Below are positions 1 to 10,077 of a stretch of 64,000 nt of DNA, one piece after another (position 1 is the first letter of the stretch; each line of letters opens with the position of its first letter). This stretch comes from Burkholderia sp. USMB20 (GTDB lineage Bacteria > Pseudomonadota > Gammaproteobacteria > Burkholderiales > Burkholderiaceae): assembly GCF_000949135.2 (NCBI RefSeq), contig NZ_JTAN02000004.1, positions 1 through 64,000 on the forward strand, read 5' to 3'. The notes beneath the pieces are model-generated. The model was given only the letters and a program-made list of their open reading frames with translations. It did no database searches and was not told the origin of the DNA. The translations under genes and the position numbers were made by a program.

Positions 1-1
1 G

Positions 2-2340
2 GCCGCGGCCGGCATCAGCACGGCACAAAGCGGCGTGACCTCCCTGTCGACGAGCCTGACCACGACCAACAGTACCCTCGGGGCACTGTCGACCCAGGAG
101 TCGACCGATGTCGGATCGTTGTCGACCAGCGTGAATACCACCAACAGCAATGTGGCGAGTCTGTCGACGTCGGCTGCCGCCGGCATCAGCACGGCGCAAA
201 GCGGCGTGACCTCGTTGTCGACCGGCCTGAACACGACCAACAGCACCCTCAGTGCACTGTCGACGCAGGAGTCGACCGACGTCGGATCGTTGTCGACCAG
301 CGTGAATACCACCAACAGCAATGTGGCGAGTCTGTCGACGTCGGCCGCGGCCGGCATCAGCACGGCGCAAAGCGGTGTGACCTCGCTGTCGACAGGTCTG
401 AACACGACCAACAGTACCCTCGGGGCACTGTCGACTCAGGAATCGACCGACGTCGGATCGTTGTCGACCAGCGTGAATACCACCAACAGCAATGTGGCGA
501 GTCTGTCGACGTCGGCCGCGGCCGGCATCAGCACCGCGCAAAGCGGCGTGAGCTCGCTGTCGACAGGACTGAACACGACCAACAGCACCCTCGGTGCACT
601 GTCGACCCAGGAGTCGACCGACGTCGGATCGTTGTCGACCAGCTTGAATGCGACCAACGGCAACGTCAGCTCGCTGTCGACAGGTCTGAACACGACCAAC
701 AGCACCCTCAGTGCACTGTCGTCCCAGGAGTCGAGCGACGTCGGATCGCTGTCGACCAGCTTGAATACCACCAACAGCAATGTGGCGAGTCTGTCGACGT
801 CGGCTGCCGCCGGTATCAGCACGGCGCAAAGCGGCGTGACTTCCCTGTCGACAGGTCTGAACACGACCAACAGTACCCTCGGGGCACTGTCGACTCAGGA
901 GTCGACCGACGTCGGATCGTTGTCGACCAGCGTGAATACCACCAACAGCAATGTGGCAGCCTGTCGACGTCGGCTGCCGCCGTATCAGCACGGCGCAAAG
1001 CGGCGTGACTTCCCTGTCGACAGGTCTGAACACGACCAACAGTACCCTCGGGCACTGTCGACTCAGGAGTCGACCGACGTCGGATCGTTGTCGACCAGCT
1101 TGAATGCGACCAACGGCAACGTCAGCTCGTTGTCGACGGGCCTGAGCGCCACGAACAACAACGTGGCGAGTCTGTCGACTTCGGCTGCCGCCGGTATCAG
1201 CACGGCACAAAGCGGGGTGACCTCGCTGTCGACAGGTCTGAACACGACCAACAGCACCCTCGGTGCACTGTCGACTCAGGAATCGACCGACGTCGGATCG
1301 TTGTCGACCAGCTTGAATGCGACCAACGGCAACGTCAGCTCGTTGTCGACGGGCCTGAGCGCCACGAACAATAACGTGGCGAGTCTGTCGACTTCGGCTG
1401 CCGCCGGCATCAGCACGGCGCAAAGCGGCGTGAGCTCGCTGTCGACAGGTCTGAACACGACCAACAGCACCCTCGGTGCACTGTCGACCCAGGAGTCGAC
1501 CGACGTCGGATCGCTGTCGACCAGCTTGAATGCGACCAACGGCAACGTCAGCTCGCTGTCGACGGGCCTGAGCGCCACGAACAACAACGTGGCGAGTCTG
1601 TCGACGTCGGCTGCAGCCGGTATCAGCACGGCGCAAAGCGGCGTGGCCTCGCTGTCGACGGGCCTGAACACCACCAACAGCAACGTGGCGAGCCTGTCGA
1701 CCTCGACCGCCGCCGGCATCAGCACGGCGCAAAGCGGCGTGACCTCGTTGTCGACGGGCCTGAATACCACCAACAGCAAAGTGGCGAGTCTGTCGACCTC
1801 GACCGCGGCCGGCATCAGCACGGCGCAAAGCGGCGTGGCCTCGCTGTCGACGGGACTGAACACAACCAACAGCAAAGTGGCGAGCCTGTCGACCTCGACC
1901 GCGGCCGGCATCAGCACGGCGCAAAGCGGCGTAAGCTCGCTGTCGACGGGCCTGAACACCACCAACAGCAATGTGGCAAGCCTGTCGACCTCGGCCGCGG
2001 CCGGCATCAGCACCGCGCAAAGCGGCGTGACCTCCCTGTCGACAGGTCTGAACACGACCAACAGCAAAGTGGCAAGCCTGTCGACCTCGACCGCGGCCGG
2101 CATCAGCACGGCGCAAAGCGGCGTGACCTCCCTGTCGACGGGCCTGAACACCACCAACAGCAATGTGGCGAGCCTGTCGACGACGGCCGCCGCCGGCATC
2201 AGCACGGCGCAAAGCGGTGTGACCTCGCTGTCGACAGGTCTGAACACGACCAACAGCAAAGTGGCGAGCCTGTCGACCTCGACCGCGGCCGGCATCAGCA
2301 CGGCGCAAAGCGGCGTAAGCTCGCTGTCGACTGGCCTGAA
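2..2340 (+). repeat. Coding tandem repeats of the adhesin stalk
   Basis: Three kinds of unit alternate, each starting with (S/A)LST: a 14-residue unit (such as [14 protein letters not shown]), an 11-residue unit ([11 protein letters not shown]) and an 18-residue unit ([18 protein letters not shown]). The upstream part uses a 14+11+14+18 super-repeat of 57 residues (171 bp). The downstream part (about 1640-2330) uses a simpler 14+18 repeat of 32 residues (96 bp). Copies are nearly identical at DNA level, and almost every unit carries GTCGAC. This is the signature of recent duplication and of likely length variation between strains. Copy number from short reads would be unreliable here. Confidence 0.9.
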
Positions 2341-3505
2341 CACGACGAACAGCACGGTCGGCTCGCTTTCCACGAGCTTGAACACGACGACCGGCAGGGT
2401 CAACTCGCTATCAACGAGTCTGAACACGACCAACAACAACGTATCGAGCCTGTCGACATCGGCATCGACCGGAATCAGCGCGGCAGAGAACGGTGTGACT
2501 TCACTCTCCACGAGCCTGAACACGACGAACAGCAATCTGGCGTCGTTGTCGACCTCGTATTCCGGCTCGATTGCCTCCTGGCTCAACAAACTGAACGCGG
2601 TCAACAACAGCCTGTCGACGTTGAGCCTTTCCACATCGACCAGCGTGGTTCAGCTCTTCACCGGCGTTGCGTCTCTCTCGACCGGTTTGAACACAACAAA
2701 CGGCAAGGTGGCGGCGTTGAGTACCACGGTGACATCGCTGTCGACGGGGCTGGCCTCGCTGTCCACGCAGATAAACTCGCAGGGGTCCGGCAAAGTCGCG
2801 GTGCAAAGCACGAGTACGTCTACTGCTACCGCGCTCTCGACATCGACCTCGACAAGTGCCAGTACCGCGCAAAGCACCTCATCGACAGGGACGGCTTCGC
2901 TATCTACCAGTTCGACCTCGCTCTCGACCAGCACGAAGGCAGTCGTTACCGCGCAAGCAGTTCAGGGCATGTCGGCAAACCCGGTCGCGACAGGCGCCGC
3001 AGCACAGGTCGTCAACAGCTCCGCCACGGCAACGGGCACCAACGCGCTCGCCTCGGGGACGAACTCGGTTGCGCTCGGCGCGGGAGCGGTAGCAACAGCG
3101 GAGAATTCGGTCGCGCTAGGCGCGAGCTCAATCGCAAGCGAAGCGAACACGGTGTCGGTGGGCTCGCCTGGCAACGAGCGCAGGATTACGAATGTGGCGC
3201 CCGGGATGAACCCGACGGACGCGGTCAACATGTCGCAATTGGGAGCCGTGCAGTCGAACGTGAATCAGGTGGCAAGGATGGCCTATTCCGGAATTGCCAG
3301 TGCCGCCGCGCTGACGATGATTCCTGAAGTTGATCCCGGGAAGACGCTCTCGTTCGGCATAGGTACCGCCGGCTACCAGGGATATCAGGCGGTGGCCCTT
3401 GGTTTTACCGCTCGAATCACGAACAACCTGAAGGTCAAGGGAGGGGTGGCGATCAACGGTGCGGGCGGCAATACGTACGGTGCTGGCGCAGCCTACCAGT
3501 GGTAA
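2..3505 (+). CDS. Trimeric autotransporter adhesin, 3' part (5' end outside window)
   Basis: The reading frame is already open at base 2, so the N-terminus and signal peptide lie upstream. What is visible is a very long stalk of repeated (S/A)LST units, then Ala/Thr/Ser-rich sequence. Next come YadA-type head repeats around 3030-3170 ([11 protein letters not shown] and [11 protein letters not shown]), a neck motif (RRITNVAPG...DAVNMSQL) near 3180-3240, and a C-terminal YadA-anchor beta-barrel ending in AAYQW. In this family the anchor trimerises in the outer membrane and exports the fibre, which binds host or abiotic surfaces. One repeat copy (about 958-1052) is read out of frame because three single-base deletions cancel each other; the rest is coherent. 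Two DUF2827 genes follow 29 bp downstream in the same direction. Family assignment is secure; the ligand is unknown. Confidence 0.93.
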   Translation, partial: AAAGISTAQSGVTSLSTSLTTTNSTLGALSTQESTDVGSLSTSVNTTNSNVASLSTSAAAGISTAQSGVTSLSTGLNTTNSTLSALSTQESTDVGSLSTSVNTTNSNVASLSTSAAAGISTAQSGVTSLSTGLNTTNSTLGALSTQESTDVGSLSTSVNTTNSNVASLSTSAAAGISTAQSGVSSLSTGLNTTNSTLGALSTQESTDVGSLSTSLNATNGNVSSLSTGLNTTNSTLSALSSQESSDVGSLSTSLNTTNSNVASLSTSAAAGISTAQSGVTSLSTGLNTTNSTLGALSTQESTDVGSLSTSVNTTNSNVAACRRRLPPYQHGAKRRDFPVDRSEHDQQYPRALSTQESTDVGSLSTSLNATNGNVSSLSTGLSATNNNVASLSTSAAAGISTAQSGVTSLSTGLNTTNSTLGALSTQESTDVGSLSTSLNATNGNVSSLSTGLSATNNNVASLSTSAAAGISTAQSGVSSLSTGLNTTNSTLGALSTQESTDVGSLSTSLNATNGNVSSLSTGLSATNNNVASLSTSAAAGISTAQSGVASLSTGLNTTNSNVASLSTSTAAGISTAQSGVTSLSTGLNTTNSKVASLSTSTAAGISTAQSGVASLSTGLNTTNSKVASLSTSTAAGISTAQSGVSSLSTGLNTTNSNVASLSTSAAAGISTAQSGVTSLSTGLNTTNSKVASLSTSTAAGISTAQSGVTSLSTGLNTTNSNVASLSTTAAAGISTAQSGVTSLSTGLNTTNSKVASLSTSTAAGISTAQSGVSSLSTGLNTTNSTVGSLSTSLNTTTGRVNSLSTSLNTTNNNVSSLSTSASTGISAAENGVTSLSTSLNTTNSNLASLSTSYSGSIASWLNKLNAVNNSLSTLSLSTSTSVVQLFTGVASLSTGLNTTNGKVAALSTTVTSLSTGLASLSTQINSQGSGKVAVQSTSTSTATALSTSTSTSASTAQSTSSTGTASLSTSSTSLSTSTKAVVTAQAVQGMSANPVATGAAAQVVNSSATATGTNALASGTNSVALGAGAVATAENSVALGASSIASEANTVSVGSPGNERRITNVAPGMNPTDAVNMSQLGAVQSNVNQVARMAYSGIASAAALTMIPEVDPGKTLSFGIGTAGYQGYQAVALGFTARITNNLKVKGGVAINGAGGNTYGAGAAYQW

Positions 3506-3534
3506 GCGACGCATACGCACTCGAGTGAACAATC

Positions 3535-4680
3535 ATGCGAATCGGAATTTCGGCTTTCACGCATGCCGGCCAGAACGTCTGGGAAAACGGCCTGGGCCAG
3601 AACGTGTTCTATCTGGCCCGCTTGTTGCGCACGTTGCCGTTTGTCGAAGAAGTGTTGCTGCTCAATTGTGGCGATCAGTCACACCTGCCCGATGACGTCG
3701 AGCCGGACGATGCCGGCTTTCGGCTGATTGCGCCGCAAGACACAACCGACTTGATCGACGTGGCGATCGAAATGGCGGGCGGGCTCGACGTCAATTGGCT
3801 CGACCAATTGCGCTCGAAGGGAAAGAAGGTGGTCTACCACTGCTGCGGACAGCCCTATGCAGCCCTGATCGAGCCAACGATCTTCGGCACGGAGGGCTAT
3901 GTCTCCCGTTTTGAGCGCTGCGATGAAATCTGGACCTTGCCGAGAGACCGGTGCTTTCACCCAATGCTCGAATCCCTTTACCGATGCCCGGTGTACGACG
4001 TGCCCTATTTGTGGGAACCGACATTTCTCGAGCGGCGCGCCACATTGCTGCGCAGGGACCATGCAGTCGAATTCGGATATCGTCCCCAATCTCGCAAGGA
4101 ATATACGTTTCGCGCACTCAGGGCTGCGGTATTGGAGCCGAATATCTCCGTCACCAAGACATGCAGTATTCCAATGCTGATCTGCGATGCAGCTTTTCGT
4201 GCGAACGAGGATGCCGTTGCCGAACTGCATCTGCTCAACACGATTCAGATGAAAGATCATCCGACGTTCGTGCATCTTGCCAACTCCCTGGACCTGACGA
4301 AGCGCCGGAAAGTCCGCTTCGAGCAACGGCATGATTTCGCCGGCTACATGAGCCAGTTCGGCGACGCCGTTGTCACGCATCAGTGGCAACAAGATCAGAA
4401 TACGCTCTATCTGGATGCACTTTACGGCGGATACCCGTTGATCCATAACTCGAAGTGGCTGGGGTCGGCAGGGTACTACTATCCGGACGCGGACATACCG
4501 AGCGGCGCATGTCGGCTCATCGAAGCTTCCCGAAACCACGATGAGAATTTCGATTCCTATCGGCGCTCCGCAAGCGAGTTTCTGGCCGCGCTGAGCCCGC
4601 TTCACACGATGAATCAGACTGCGTATTCGCGCAGCTTGTTGCGGTTGACATCCGTACGAGATCGGAGGGCGGCATGTTGA
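3535..4680 (+). CDS. DUF2827 family protein, possible glycosyltransferase (copy 1)
   Basis: A 381-residue cytosolic-looking protein with no signal peptide or membrane segment. It opens with RIGISAFTHAGQNVWENGLGQ and carries, about residues 290-330, ALYGGYPLIHNS followed by GYYYPDADIPSGA. Recognition as DUF2827 is from memory of this conserved pattern. The C-terminal half looks like the nucleotide-sugar binding half of a GT-B glycosyltransferase (Gly-rich loop, then an acidic residue), which is my inference. It starts 29 bp after the adhesin stop, and its end overlaps the second copy by 7 bp, so all three genes are probably co-transcribed. Given a Ser/Thr-rich adhesin just upstream, adhesin modification is the obvious hypothesis. 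No function is proven. Confidence 0.78.
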   Translation: MRIGISAFTHAGQNVWENGLGQNVFYLARLLRTLPFVEEVLLLNCGDQSHLPDDVEPDDAGFRLIAPQDTTDLIDVAIEMAGGLDVNWLDQLRSKGKKVVYHCCGQPYAALIEPTIFGTEGYVSRFERCDEIWTLPRDRCFHPMLESLYRCPVYDVPYLWEPTFLERRATLLRRDHAVEFGYRPQSRKEYTFRALRAAVLEPNISVTKTCSIPMLICDAAFRANEDAVAELHLLNTIQMKDHPTFVHLANSLDLTKRRKVRFEQRHDFAGYMSQFGDAVVTHQWQQDQNTLYLDALYGGYPLIHNSKWLGSAGYYYPDADIPSGACRLIEASRNHDENFDSYRRSASEFLAALSPLHTMNQTAYSRSLLRLTSVRDRRAAC

Positions 4681-5798
4681 ATGGTCGGGGGCTCAAGGTA
4701 GGGGTGACGCTCTTCGTGCGTTCAGGTCAGCAATCCATGTGGGAAAACGGGATCTTTCAGAACTGTTTCTTCCTGGCCATGCTGCTCGCGAAATCGCCCC
4801 TCGTCGAGGCAGTATTCCTGGTCAACGGTGGCGATGGTCGTGCCGAGGATGCACGAGAATTTCTGGCTGATGCGCCGGCGCAGGTGATCGATCTGCAAAC
4901 GGCGCGCTCGCAGCTTGATGTGATCATCGAGCTGAGCGCGCAGCTCGACCCGCAGTGGGCGCGAGACTTCCGGTCGCGCGGCGGGCGCGTCATCGGCATG
5001 CGCGTGGCCAACGATTACGCAATCGATGTCGAGCGCATGATCTTCAATCGCCCTCATGGCATGCTTGTTTCCGGTACCGGATACGACATGATCTGGACAT
5101 TGCCTGCCTTTGAAAGAACGTGCTCTGCCTATTACGAAGCAGCATTGCGTGCCCCGGTGCGAACCATGCAGCATATCTGGAGTCCGGTGCTCCTCGAACG
5201 CGCAGTCGGCCGGAGTGCGCCGACGCAGCCGTTCGGCTATACCCCCGGCCGCTCGCGCTGGCGCCTCGCCATCCTTGAACCCAACCTATGCATGGTGAAG
5301 ACCAGCCACGTTTCGATGCTGCTTGCGGATGTCGCATATCGTCAGTCGCCCGACATCATCGAGGTGCTGCGTGTATATAACTCGTTTCATCTGAAGAGCG
5401 ACCCGCTGTTTGTCGGATTCGCGACGAGCCTCGACCTCGTGCGGCACGGGCTTGCTTCATTCGAGGCGCGCTTTCCCACGTATGAAATCATGGCGTTGCA
5501 GGCTGACGCGATCATTTCTCACCATTGGGAGAATGGACAGAATTACCTGTACTACGAGGCGCTGTATGGCGGGTACCCGCTTATCCACAATTCGACGCTG
5601 CTTGGGGACAGTGGATACCGGTATACGGACTTCGACCCGCAGGACGGCGCTTTGGCGCTACGCCAGGCGTTTGCAGAGCACGATGGGCGGCTCGACGACT
5701 ACCGGTGTGCCGCGCGTGGTTTCTTGAAGACGCTTGATCCGCATGCAGAGCGCAATGTCGAGCAATACAGCGCGGCGATCGCAGAACTCTATCAGTGA
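4674..5798 (+). CDS. DUF2827 family protein, possible glycosyltransferase (copy 2)
   Basis: A 374-residue paralogue of the preceding gene. It shares the N-terminal pattern (QSMWENGIFQNCFFLA), the central LEPNLCMVKTSHVSMLL, and the C-terminal ALYGGYPLIHNS plus GYRYTDFDPQDGA. Its ATG lies 7 bp inside the upstream gene, indicating translational coupling. The two copies are clearly diverged, so they may act on different donors or acceptors, or as a heterodimer. It is the last rightward gene of the adhesin block; the next gene is on the other strand. The 251 bp after its stop (5799-6049) show no convincing gene. The enzymatic role is inferred from fold-like motifs and context only. Confidence 0.78.
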   Translation: MLNGRGLKVGVTLFVRSGQQSMWENGIFQNCFFLAMLLAKSPLVEAVFLVNGGDGRAEDAREFLADAPAQVIDLQTARSQLDVIIELSAQLDPQWARDFRSRGGRVIGMRVANDYAIDVERMIFNRPHGMLVSGTGYDMIWTLPAFERTCSAYYEAALRAPVRTMQHIWSPVLLERAVGRSAPTQPFGYTPGRSRWRLAILEPNLCMVKTSHVSMLLADVAYRQSPDIIEVLRVYNSFHLKSDPLFVGFATSLDLVRHGLASFEARFPTYEIMALQADAIISHHWENGQNYLYYEALYGGYPLIHNSTLLGDSGYRYTDFDPQDGALALRQAFAEHDGRLDDYRCAARGFLKTLDPHAERNVEQYSAAIAELYQ

Positions 5799-6049
5799 TC
5801 AAACCTTCAGTTTTTGCTCGAGACGGACGATTTATCGGCCGCTCAGCGCGCTGCGCGAAGCCGGCAAGGCACTCGGCGTGGACCCAGCGATCGTCGATCG
5901 CGCTGCCAAGCAACACCGATGGTTCGACTCGCGCCAGGCCTGCTGCGGCGCGTCGTCGAGGCCGGCCTCGCCCACAAAAATGCGGACAGGTCCCGCACCC
6001 GCGCCGATGCCTTGCGCGCAGGCCGCGAATGCTGTTCGGCGCATGCCCG

Positions 6050-6961
6050 CTACTCGACATTGTCCGCGACGTCCGTCATCCGGATCATGTGCGGCTTGAC
6101 GCCTTCGTCGTCCGCGGCCACCGCTTCCTTCGGATGGATCAGCGCTTCGAGCCGCGCCTTCGTTGCAATGAACTCGGGCGTATTGACCTGCGCATAATCG
6201 CGCGGCCGCGGCACCGGCACCTCGATCAGTTCCTGCACGCCGCCCGGGTTCGCCTTCAGCACCAGAATCCGGTCCGCCAGGAAGATCGCCTCGTCGAGGT
6301 CGTGCGTGATGAACAGGATCGTCACGTCGATATTGCGCCAGATGTCGAGCAGGTGGGTCTGCATCCGCGCACGCGTCTGCGCGTCGAGCGCGCCGAACGG
6401 CTCGTCCATCAGCAGGATCCGCGGGCGGTTCGCGAGCGCGCGGGCAATCGCCACGCGCTGCTTCATCCCGCCCGACAACTGGTGCGGATACACGTCGGCG
6501 AAACGCGTCAGCCCGACGAGATCGAGCCACTGCAGCGCCTCGCGCTCGGCCTCGCCGCTGCTGCTGCCGTTCATGCGCAGGCCGAACATCACGTTCTTCT
6601 TCACGGTGAGCCACGGAAACAGCGTATAGCCCTGGAACACCATCCCGCGGTCGGCGCCCGGCCCCTGCACGGGCTTGCCGTCCAGCAGCACCTCGCCGCT
6701 CGTCTGCGCGTCGAGCCCGGCCAGGATGCGGATCAACGTCGACTTGCCGCAGCCGGACGGGCCGATCACGCACACGAACTCGCGCCGGTGCGTACGGAAG
6801 CTGATGTCGTCGAGCGCGACGCACTCGCCCTGCGGCGTCGCGAAACGCTTGCCGACATGGCGCACGTCGAGAATCACGTCGCGGGTTTTCAGCCGCGCGA
6901 AGCGCTCGCGCACCGCGTCGGATTGAATCAGGTAATCGGGAACGGTTTGCGGATTCTGCAT
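6050..6961 (-). CDS. ABC transporter ATP-binding protein (NitT/TauT type, guanidine locus)
   Basis: A 303-residue ATPase of the nitrate/taurine/sulfonate importer class. It shows Walker [10 protein letters not shown] (about residues 67-75), the signature [14 protein letters not shown] and Walker [13 protein letters not shown], followed by the switch His in FITHDLDEA. It is the last gene of the leftward operon that begins with the two carboxyguanidine-deiminase-type genes, 45 bp downstream of its permease. Because the operon is preceded by a guanidine-I riboswitch, guanidine is the likely cargo, with the divergent gene at 16031 supplying the binding protein. Nitrate, taurine or urea cargo cannot be excluded from sequence alone. 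Confidence 0.88.
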   Translation of the reverse strand: MQNPQTVPDYLIQSDAVRERFARLKTRDVILDVRHVGKRFATPQGECVALDDISFRTHRREFVCVIGPSGCGKSTLIRILAGLDAQTSGEVLLDGKPVQGPGADRGMVFQGYTLFPWLTVKKNVMFGLRMNGSSSGEAEREALQWLDLVGLTRFADVYPHQLSGGMKQRVAIARALANRPRILLMDEPFGALDAQTRARMQTHLLDIWRNIDVTILFITHDLDEAIFLADRILVLKANPGGVQELIEVPVPRPRDYAQVNTPEFIATKARLEALIHPKEAVAADDEGVKPHMIRMTDVADNVE

Positions 6962-7006
6962 GATGCCCTCTGCGAAAATCGGTCGATGGATGCGCGTCGA
7001 CGGGTG

Positions 7007-7981
7007 TCACGCCTTCAGCGTGCGATCCCACGGAAACAGCTTGCGGCCGAGCAGCCCGAGCACGATGTCGGTGCCGAGGCCGATGATCCCGATCATCAGG
7101 ATCGCCGCGTATACGTTGTCGAAATGCTGGTAGCGGGCCTGCTGGCTGATGTACCACGTGATGCCCGAACTCGTGCCGACGAGTTCGGCGACGATCAGGT
7201 AGGTCCACGCCCAGCCGAGCAGGATCCGCTGGTCGCGATACAGGTCCGGCAGCACGCCCGGAATCACGACGTGCGTGAGCAGCTTCAGCTTCTTCGTGCC
7301 GAGCGTCATCGCGGCCTCGAACAACCCGTATTCGAGCTTGCGCGTCGTGTTCGCGATGATCAGCACCTGCTGGAACAGCGTGCCGATCACGATGATCGCG
7401 ATCTTCGGCGCGTCGTAGATGCCAAGAATCGCGACCATCAGCGCGCCGAACGCCGGCGCCGGCAGGTAGCGGAAGAACTCGAGGAACGGCTCCTGCAGCC
7501 GCGCGAGCGCACTGAAGGTGCCGCAGACGATGCCGAGCGGCACGCCGATCGCGGACGAGATCACGAAGCCCCAGAAGATGATCCGGATGCTGTGCCACAG
7601 GCTCTCGTGCAGCCACACGCCGTCGCGCGATGCGGGCGGTGTCGTGAACGCCGTGTAGAACGCGCGCAGCACCTGGTGCGGCGCGGGCAGGTAGACCGGG
7701 TTCGCGCGCACGCCTTCGGGCACGGCCGCGTGCGTCGCACGCGCATGCGCGAGTTCGTCGTCGAACACGTCGCGATCGATCTGCATGCCGGCCTGGAAAT
7801 AGTCGACGCTCCCGGGATTCGTGATGCGCATCTGCGGATGCCAGACGAACGGCACATAGCTGATCAGGCACCAGACGGCGCACGGCAGCAGGAACGACGC
7901 GAGGCCGAGCGTCCATTTGCCGCGCGTCGTCAGTTCGCGGCGCACGGCCAGCCAGCCGGTCGTGTTGCGGGTCATTGACAT
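7007..7981 (-). CDS. ABC transporter permease (NitT/TauT type, guanidine locus)
   Basis: A 324-residue inner-membrane permease of the BPD_transp_1 family. The start chosen is the ATG at 7981 (MSMTRNTTGW), which has a GGAG-like ribosome site a few bases upstream; a second ATG lies two codons further in. A first membrane segment (about residues 20-40) is followed by a roughly 100-residue periplasmic insert. The core then has the EAA-type loop (EAAMTLGTKKLKLLTHVVIP) that docks on the ATPase. It sits between allophanate hydrolase and the ATPase on the same strand, so it belongs to the riboswitch-controlled operon. Substrate assignment to guanidine is inferred from that context. Confidence 0.87.
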   Translation of the reverse strand: MSMTRNTTGWLAVRRELTTRGKWTLGLASFLLPCAVWCLISYVPFVWHPQMRITNPGSVDYFQAGMQIDRDVFDDELAHARATHAAVPEGVRANPVYLPAPHQVLRAFYTAFTTPPASRDGVWLHESLWHSIRIIFWGFVISSAIGVPLGIVCGTFSALARLQEPFLEFFRYLPAPAFGALMVAILGIYDAPKIAIIVIGTLFQQVLIIANTTRKLEYGLFEAAMTLGTKKLKLLTHVVIPGVLPDLYRDQRILLGWAWTYLIVAELVGTSSGITWYISQQARYQHFDNVYAAILMIGIIGLGTDIVLGLLGRKLFPWDRTLKA

Positions 7982-8046
7982 GGGAATCTCCGTATCGTTG
8001 CGGGTGCCGGTCGCGCGCCGCCCCGGGGCCACGCGCGACCGGGCGT

Positions 8047-10077
8047 TCATTGCAATGCGCCGTCGGCGGCCTGGGCGCGGTAGGCCCGCCAGCCGCCGAA
8101 GCGCGTGATGTCCTGCGCATCGTCGAGCGCCGCGCTTTCGCACAGGAAACCCTGCACCCGCGAACCGTCCGCGAGCGTCAGCGTGCCGATGCCGAGCGGC
8201 GCCGCAATCCCGGCGACGAAGCTGCCGTACGCGTCGACCGGCATCTCCCAGATCTCGACCGCGATCGGCGCGCCGCCGTCCGGCACGCGCACGAGGCCCG
8301 GCTTGGCGAGGCCGCCGCTGGCCGCCGCGGACAGCGCGTAGAGGCGATAGGCGGCGGCCGTCGTCGTCGCGGCAACGAAACGCGCGCCCCGATCCGTGAG
8401 CTGCCCGTTCAGCGGCTCGCCACGCAGATGCGCGCCGACGACGGCCACGCACACGACACCGGACGACGCGTTGGAAGACGCGTTGAACGACGCGTTGGAC
8501 GACACACCGGACGACACGCCGGACGACACGCCGGACGACACGCCGGACGACACATCGGACGACACACCGGACGACGCGCCAGACGATGCGCCAAACGACA
8601 CATCGGACGATGCGCCGGACGCAGGCGCCGCCGGCGCTGGCGCCCCGGCATCGCCGACGCCCGCATCGCCGCCCGCGACGGCGCCGTCGACCCACGCCTG
8701 CGCGAGATCCAGCAGCCGCGCATCGTCGTGCGCGCGGCCGACGAACGTGATCCCGAATGGCAAGCCCGCATGCCGTCCGCTTTCGCACGTGCCGGCCGGC
8801 ACCGCGATCGCCGACAGGTCGAGCAGGTTGACGAAGTTCGTGTAGTAGCCGAAGCGCGAGTTGACGCCGATCGGGTCGGCTTCGAGCGCGTCGACGGTCG
8901 CGGTCGTCGCCGAGGTCGGCATCACGATCGCATCGAGCCCGCCCCATGCGCGATCGGCCTCGACGCGCAGCATCGCGAGCCGGTCGAATGCCGCGAACGC
9001 ATCGGCCGCGCTGAAACGCGACGCACCGCCGACGATCTCGCGGATCACCGGATGCAGCGCATCGGGTTCCCGCGCGGCGAATGCGCCGATCGCGGCGAGC
9101 CGCTCGGCCACCCACGGGCCTTCGTACAGCAGCCGCGCGGCGGCCAGGAACGGGCCGAAGTCGATCTCGACGACCCGCGCGCCGGTCGCGCGCAGGCGTT
9201 CGAGCGCCACGCCCCACGCCGCGCGATACGATTCGTCGCCGAAGAACTCGAGCTGATCGGCACGCGGCACGCCGAAGCGCAACTGCGCGAGCGGCCGCCC
9301 CGGATGCGCGCGCAGTCCGCTAGCGCCCGGCAGCGGCTGCCACGCGCGCCCGTACGGATCGCCTTCGGTCACGCCATGCGCGACGTCGAACACGGCCCGC
9401 GCATCGGCCGGCGAGTGCGCGAACACCGACACGCAATCGAGCGAGCGGCAGGCCGGCACGACACCGAGCGTACTCACCACGCCGCGGGTCGGCTTGAGCC
9501 CGACGAGGCCGTGGAACGCGGCCGGCACGCGCCCGGAGCCGGCCGTGTCGGTGCCGAGCGAGAACGTCGCGACGCCGAGCGCGACCGCCACCGCCGACCC
9601 GGAACTCGACCCGCCCGACGCATAGCGCGGATCGAGCGCATTGCGGCACGCGCCGTAAGGCGAGCGCTGCCCCGAGAGCCCGGTCGCGAACTGGTCGAGA
9701 TTGGTCTTGCCGACGGGAATCGCGCCGGCCGCGATCAGCCGCTCGACGACGGGCGCGCTGCGTGCGGGCGTGTACGCATAAGCCGGACAGGCCGCCGTCG
9801 TCGGGATGCCCGCGAGGTCGATGTTGTCCTTGATCGCGAACGGCACGCCGTACAGCGGCAGCGTCGCGATGTCGCGCCCGGCGAGCGCGTCGGCATACCG
9901 CGTCATCTCCGCGCGCGACAGCGGCCGGATCCACGCGTGATGCGGGTCGCCCGCGTCCAAATGCGCGGCGATCGCGTCGACGAGCGCATGCGGCGTCAGG
10001 TCGCCCGCTTCATAGCGCGCGCGCAGCGCGGCAATCGAGCGCAGCCCGGGCAGGAGGGAGCGTTCCGTCGTGTTCAT
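8047..10077 (-). CDS. atzF: Allophanate hydrolase
   Basis: A 676-residue amidase-signature enzyme that splits allophanate into ammonia and carbon dioxide, the last step of guanidine or urea degradation by carboxylation. The N-terminal amidase domain shows the catalytic Lys context (FAIKDNIDLAGIPTTA), the Gly/Ser loop GGSSSGSA and TDTAGSGRVPAAF with the cis-Ser/Ser pair. The C-terminal domain (about 540-676) carries GAHLRGEPLNGQL and GFLCESAAL, typical of this family. Its ATG overlaps the stop of the carboxylase gene by 4 bp. Between the domains lies an unusual linker of about 55 residues of repeated SSGV/SSDV/SSNA, encoded by a tandem DNA repeat; typical family members lack such a long Ser-rich stretch. 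Confidence 0.93.
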   Translation of the reverse strand: MNTTERSLLPGLRSIAALRARYEAGDLTPHALVDAIAAHLDAGDPHHAWIRPLSRAEMTRYADALAGRDIATLPLYGVPFAIKDNIDLAGIPTTAACPAYAYTPARSAPVVERLIAAGAIPVGKTNLDQFATGLSGQRSPYGACRNALDPRYASGGSSSGSAVAVALGVATFSLGTDTAGSGRVPAAFHGLVGLKPTRGVVSTLGVVPACRSLDCVSVFAHSPADARAVFDVAHGVTEGDPYGRAWQPLPGASGLRAHPGRPLAQLRFGVPRADQLEFFGDESYRAAWGVALERLRATGARVVEIDFGPFLAAARLLYEGPWVAERLAAIGAFAAREPDALHPVIREIVGGASRFSAADAFAAFDRLAMLRVEADRAWGGLDAIVMPTSATTATVDALEADPIGVNSRFGYYTNFVNLLDLSAIAVPAGTCESGRHAGLPFGITFVGRAHDDARLLDLAQAWVDGAVAGGDAGVGDAGAPAPAAPASGASSDVSFGASSGASSGVSSDVSSGVSSGVSSGVSSGVSSNASFNASSNASSGVVCVAVVGAHLRGEPLNGQLTDRGARFVAATTTAAAYRLYALSAAASGGLAKPGLVRVPDGGAPIAVEIWEMPVDAYGSFVAGIAAPLGIGTLTLADGSRVQGFLCESAALDDAQDITRFGGWRAYRAQAADGALQ
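8456..8622 (-). repeat. 12-bp-period tandem repeat encoding the allophanate hydrolase linker
   Basis: On the plus strand, units of the form GACGACACGCCG (12 bp, with single-base variants) run for about 165 bp. On the coding strand they encode repeated SSGV, SSDV, SSNA and SSGA tetrapeptides. Every unit is a multiple of three, so gain or loss of units keeps the frame. The repeat falls exactly between the amidase domain and the C-terminal domain, so length changes should be tolerated. Confidence 0.85.

Noticed and set aside
1276-2634. Long minus-strand open frame of 452 residues antisense to the adhesin
   Set aside because: It is the mirror of the GTCGAC-rich repeats, which contain no stops in several frames. 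It repeats [13 protein letters not shown] with no family similarity or ribosome site.
5799-6049. Possible gene fragment between the adhesin block and the guanidine operon
   Set aside because: Neither strand gives a frame with a recognisable family or ribosome site. It may be the 3' untranslated ends of two convergent transcripts.
8456-8622. CRISPR-like array in the 12-bp repeats
   Set aside because: Units are adjacent with no spacers and encode a peptide repeat in frame. No cas gene is present.
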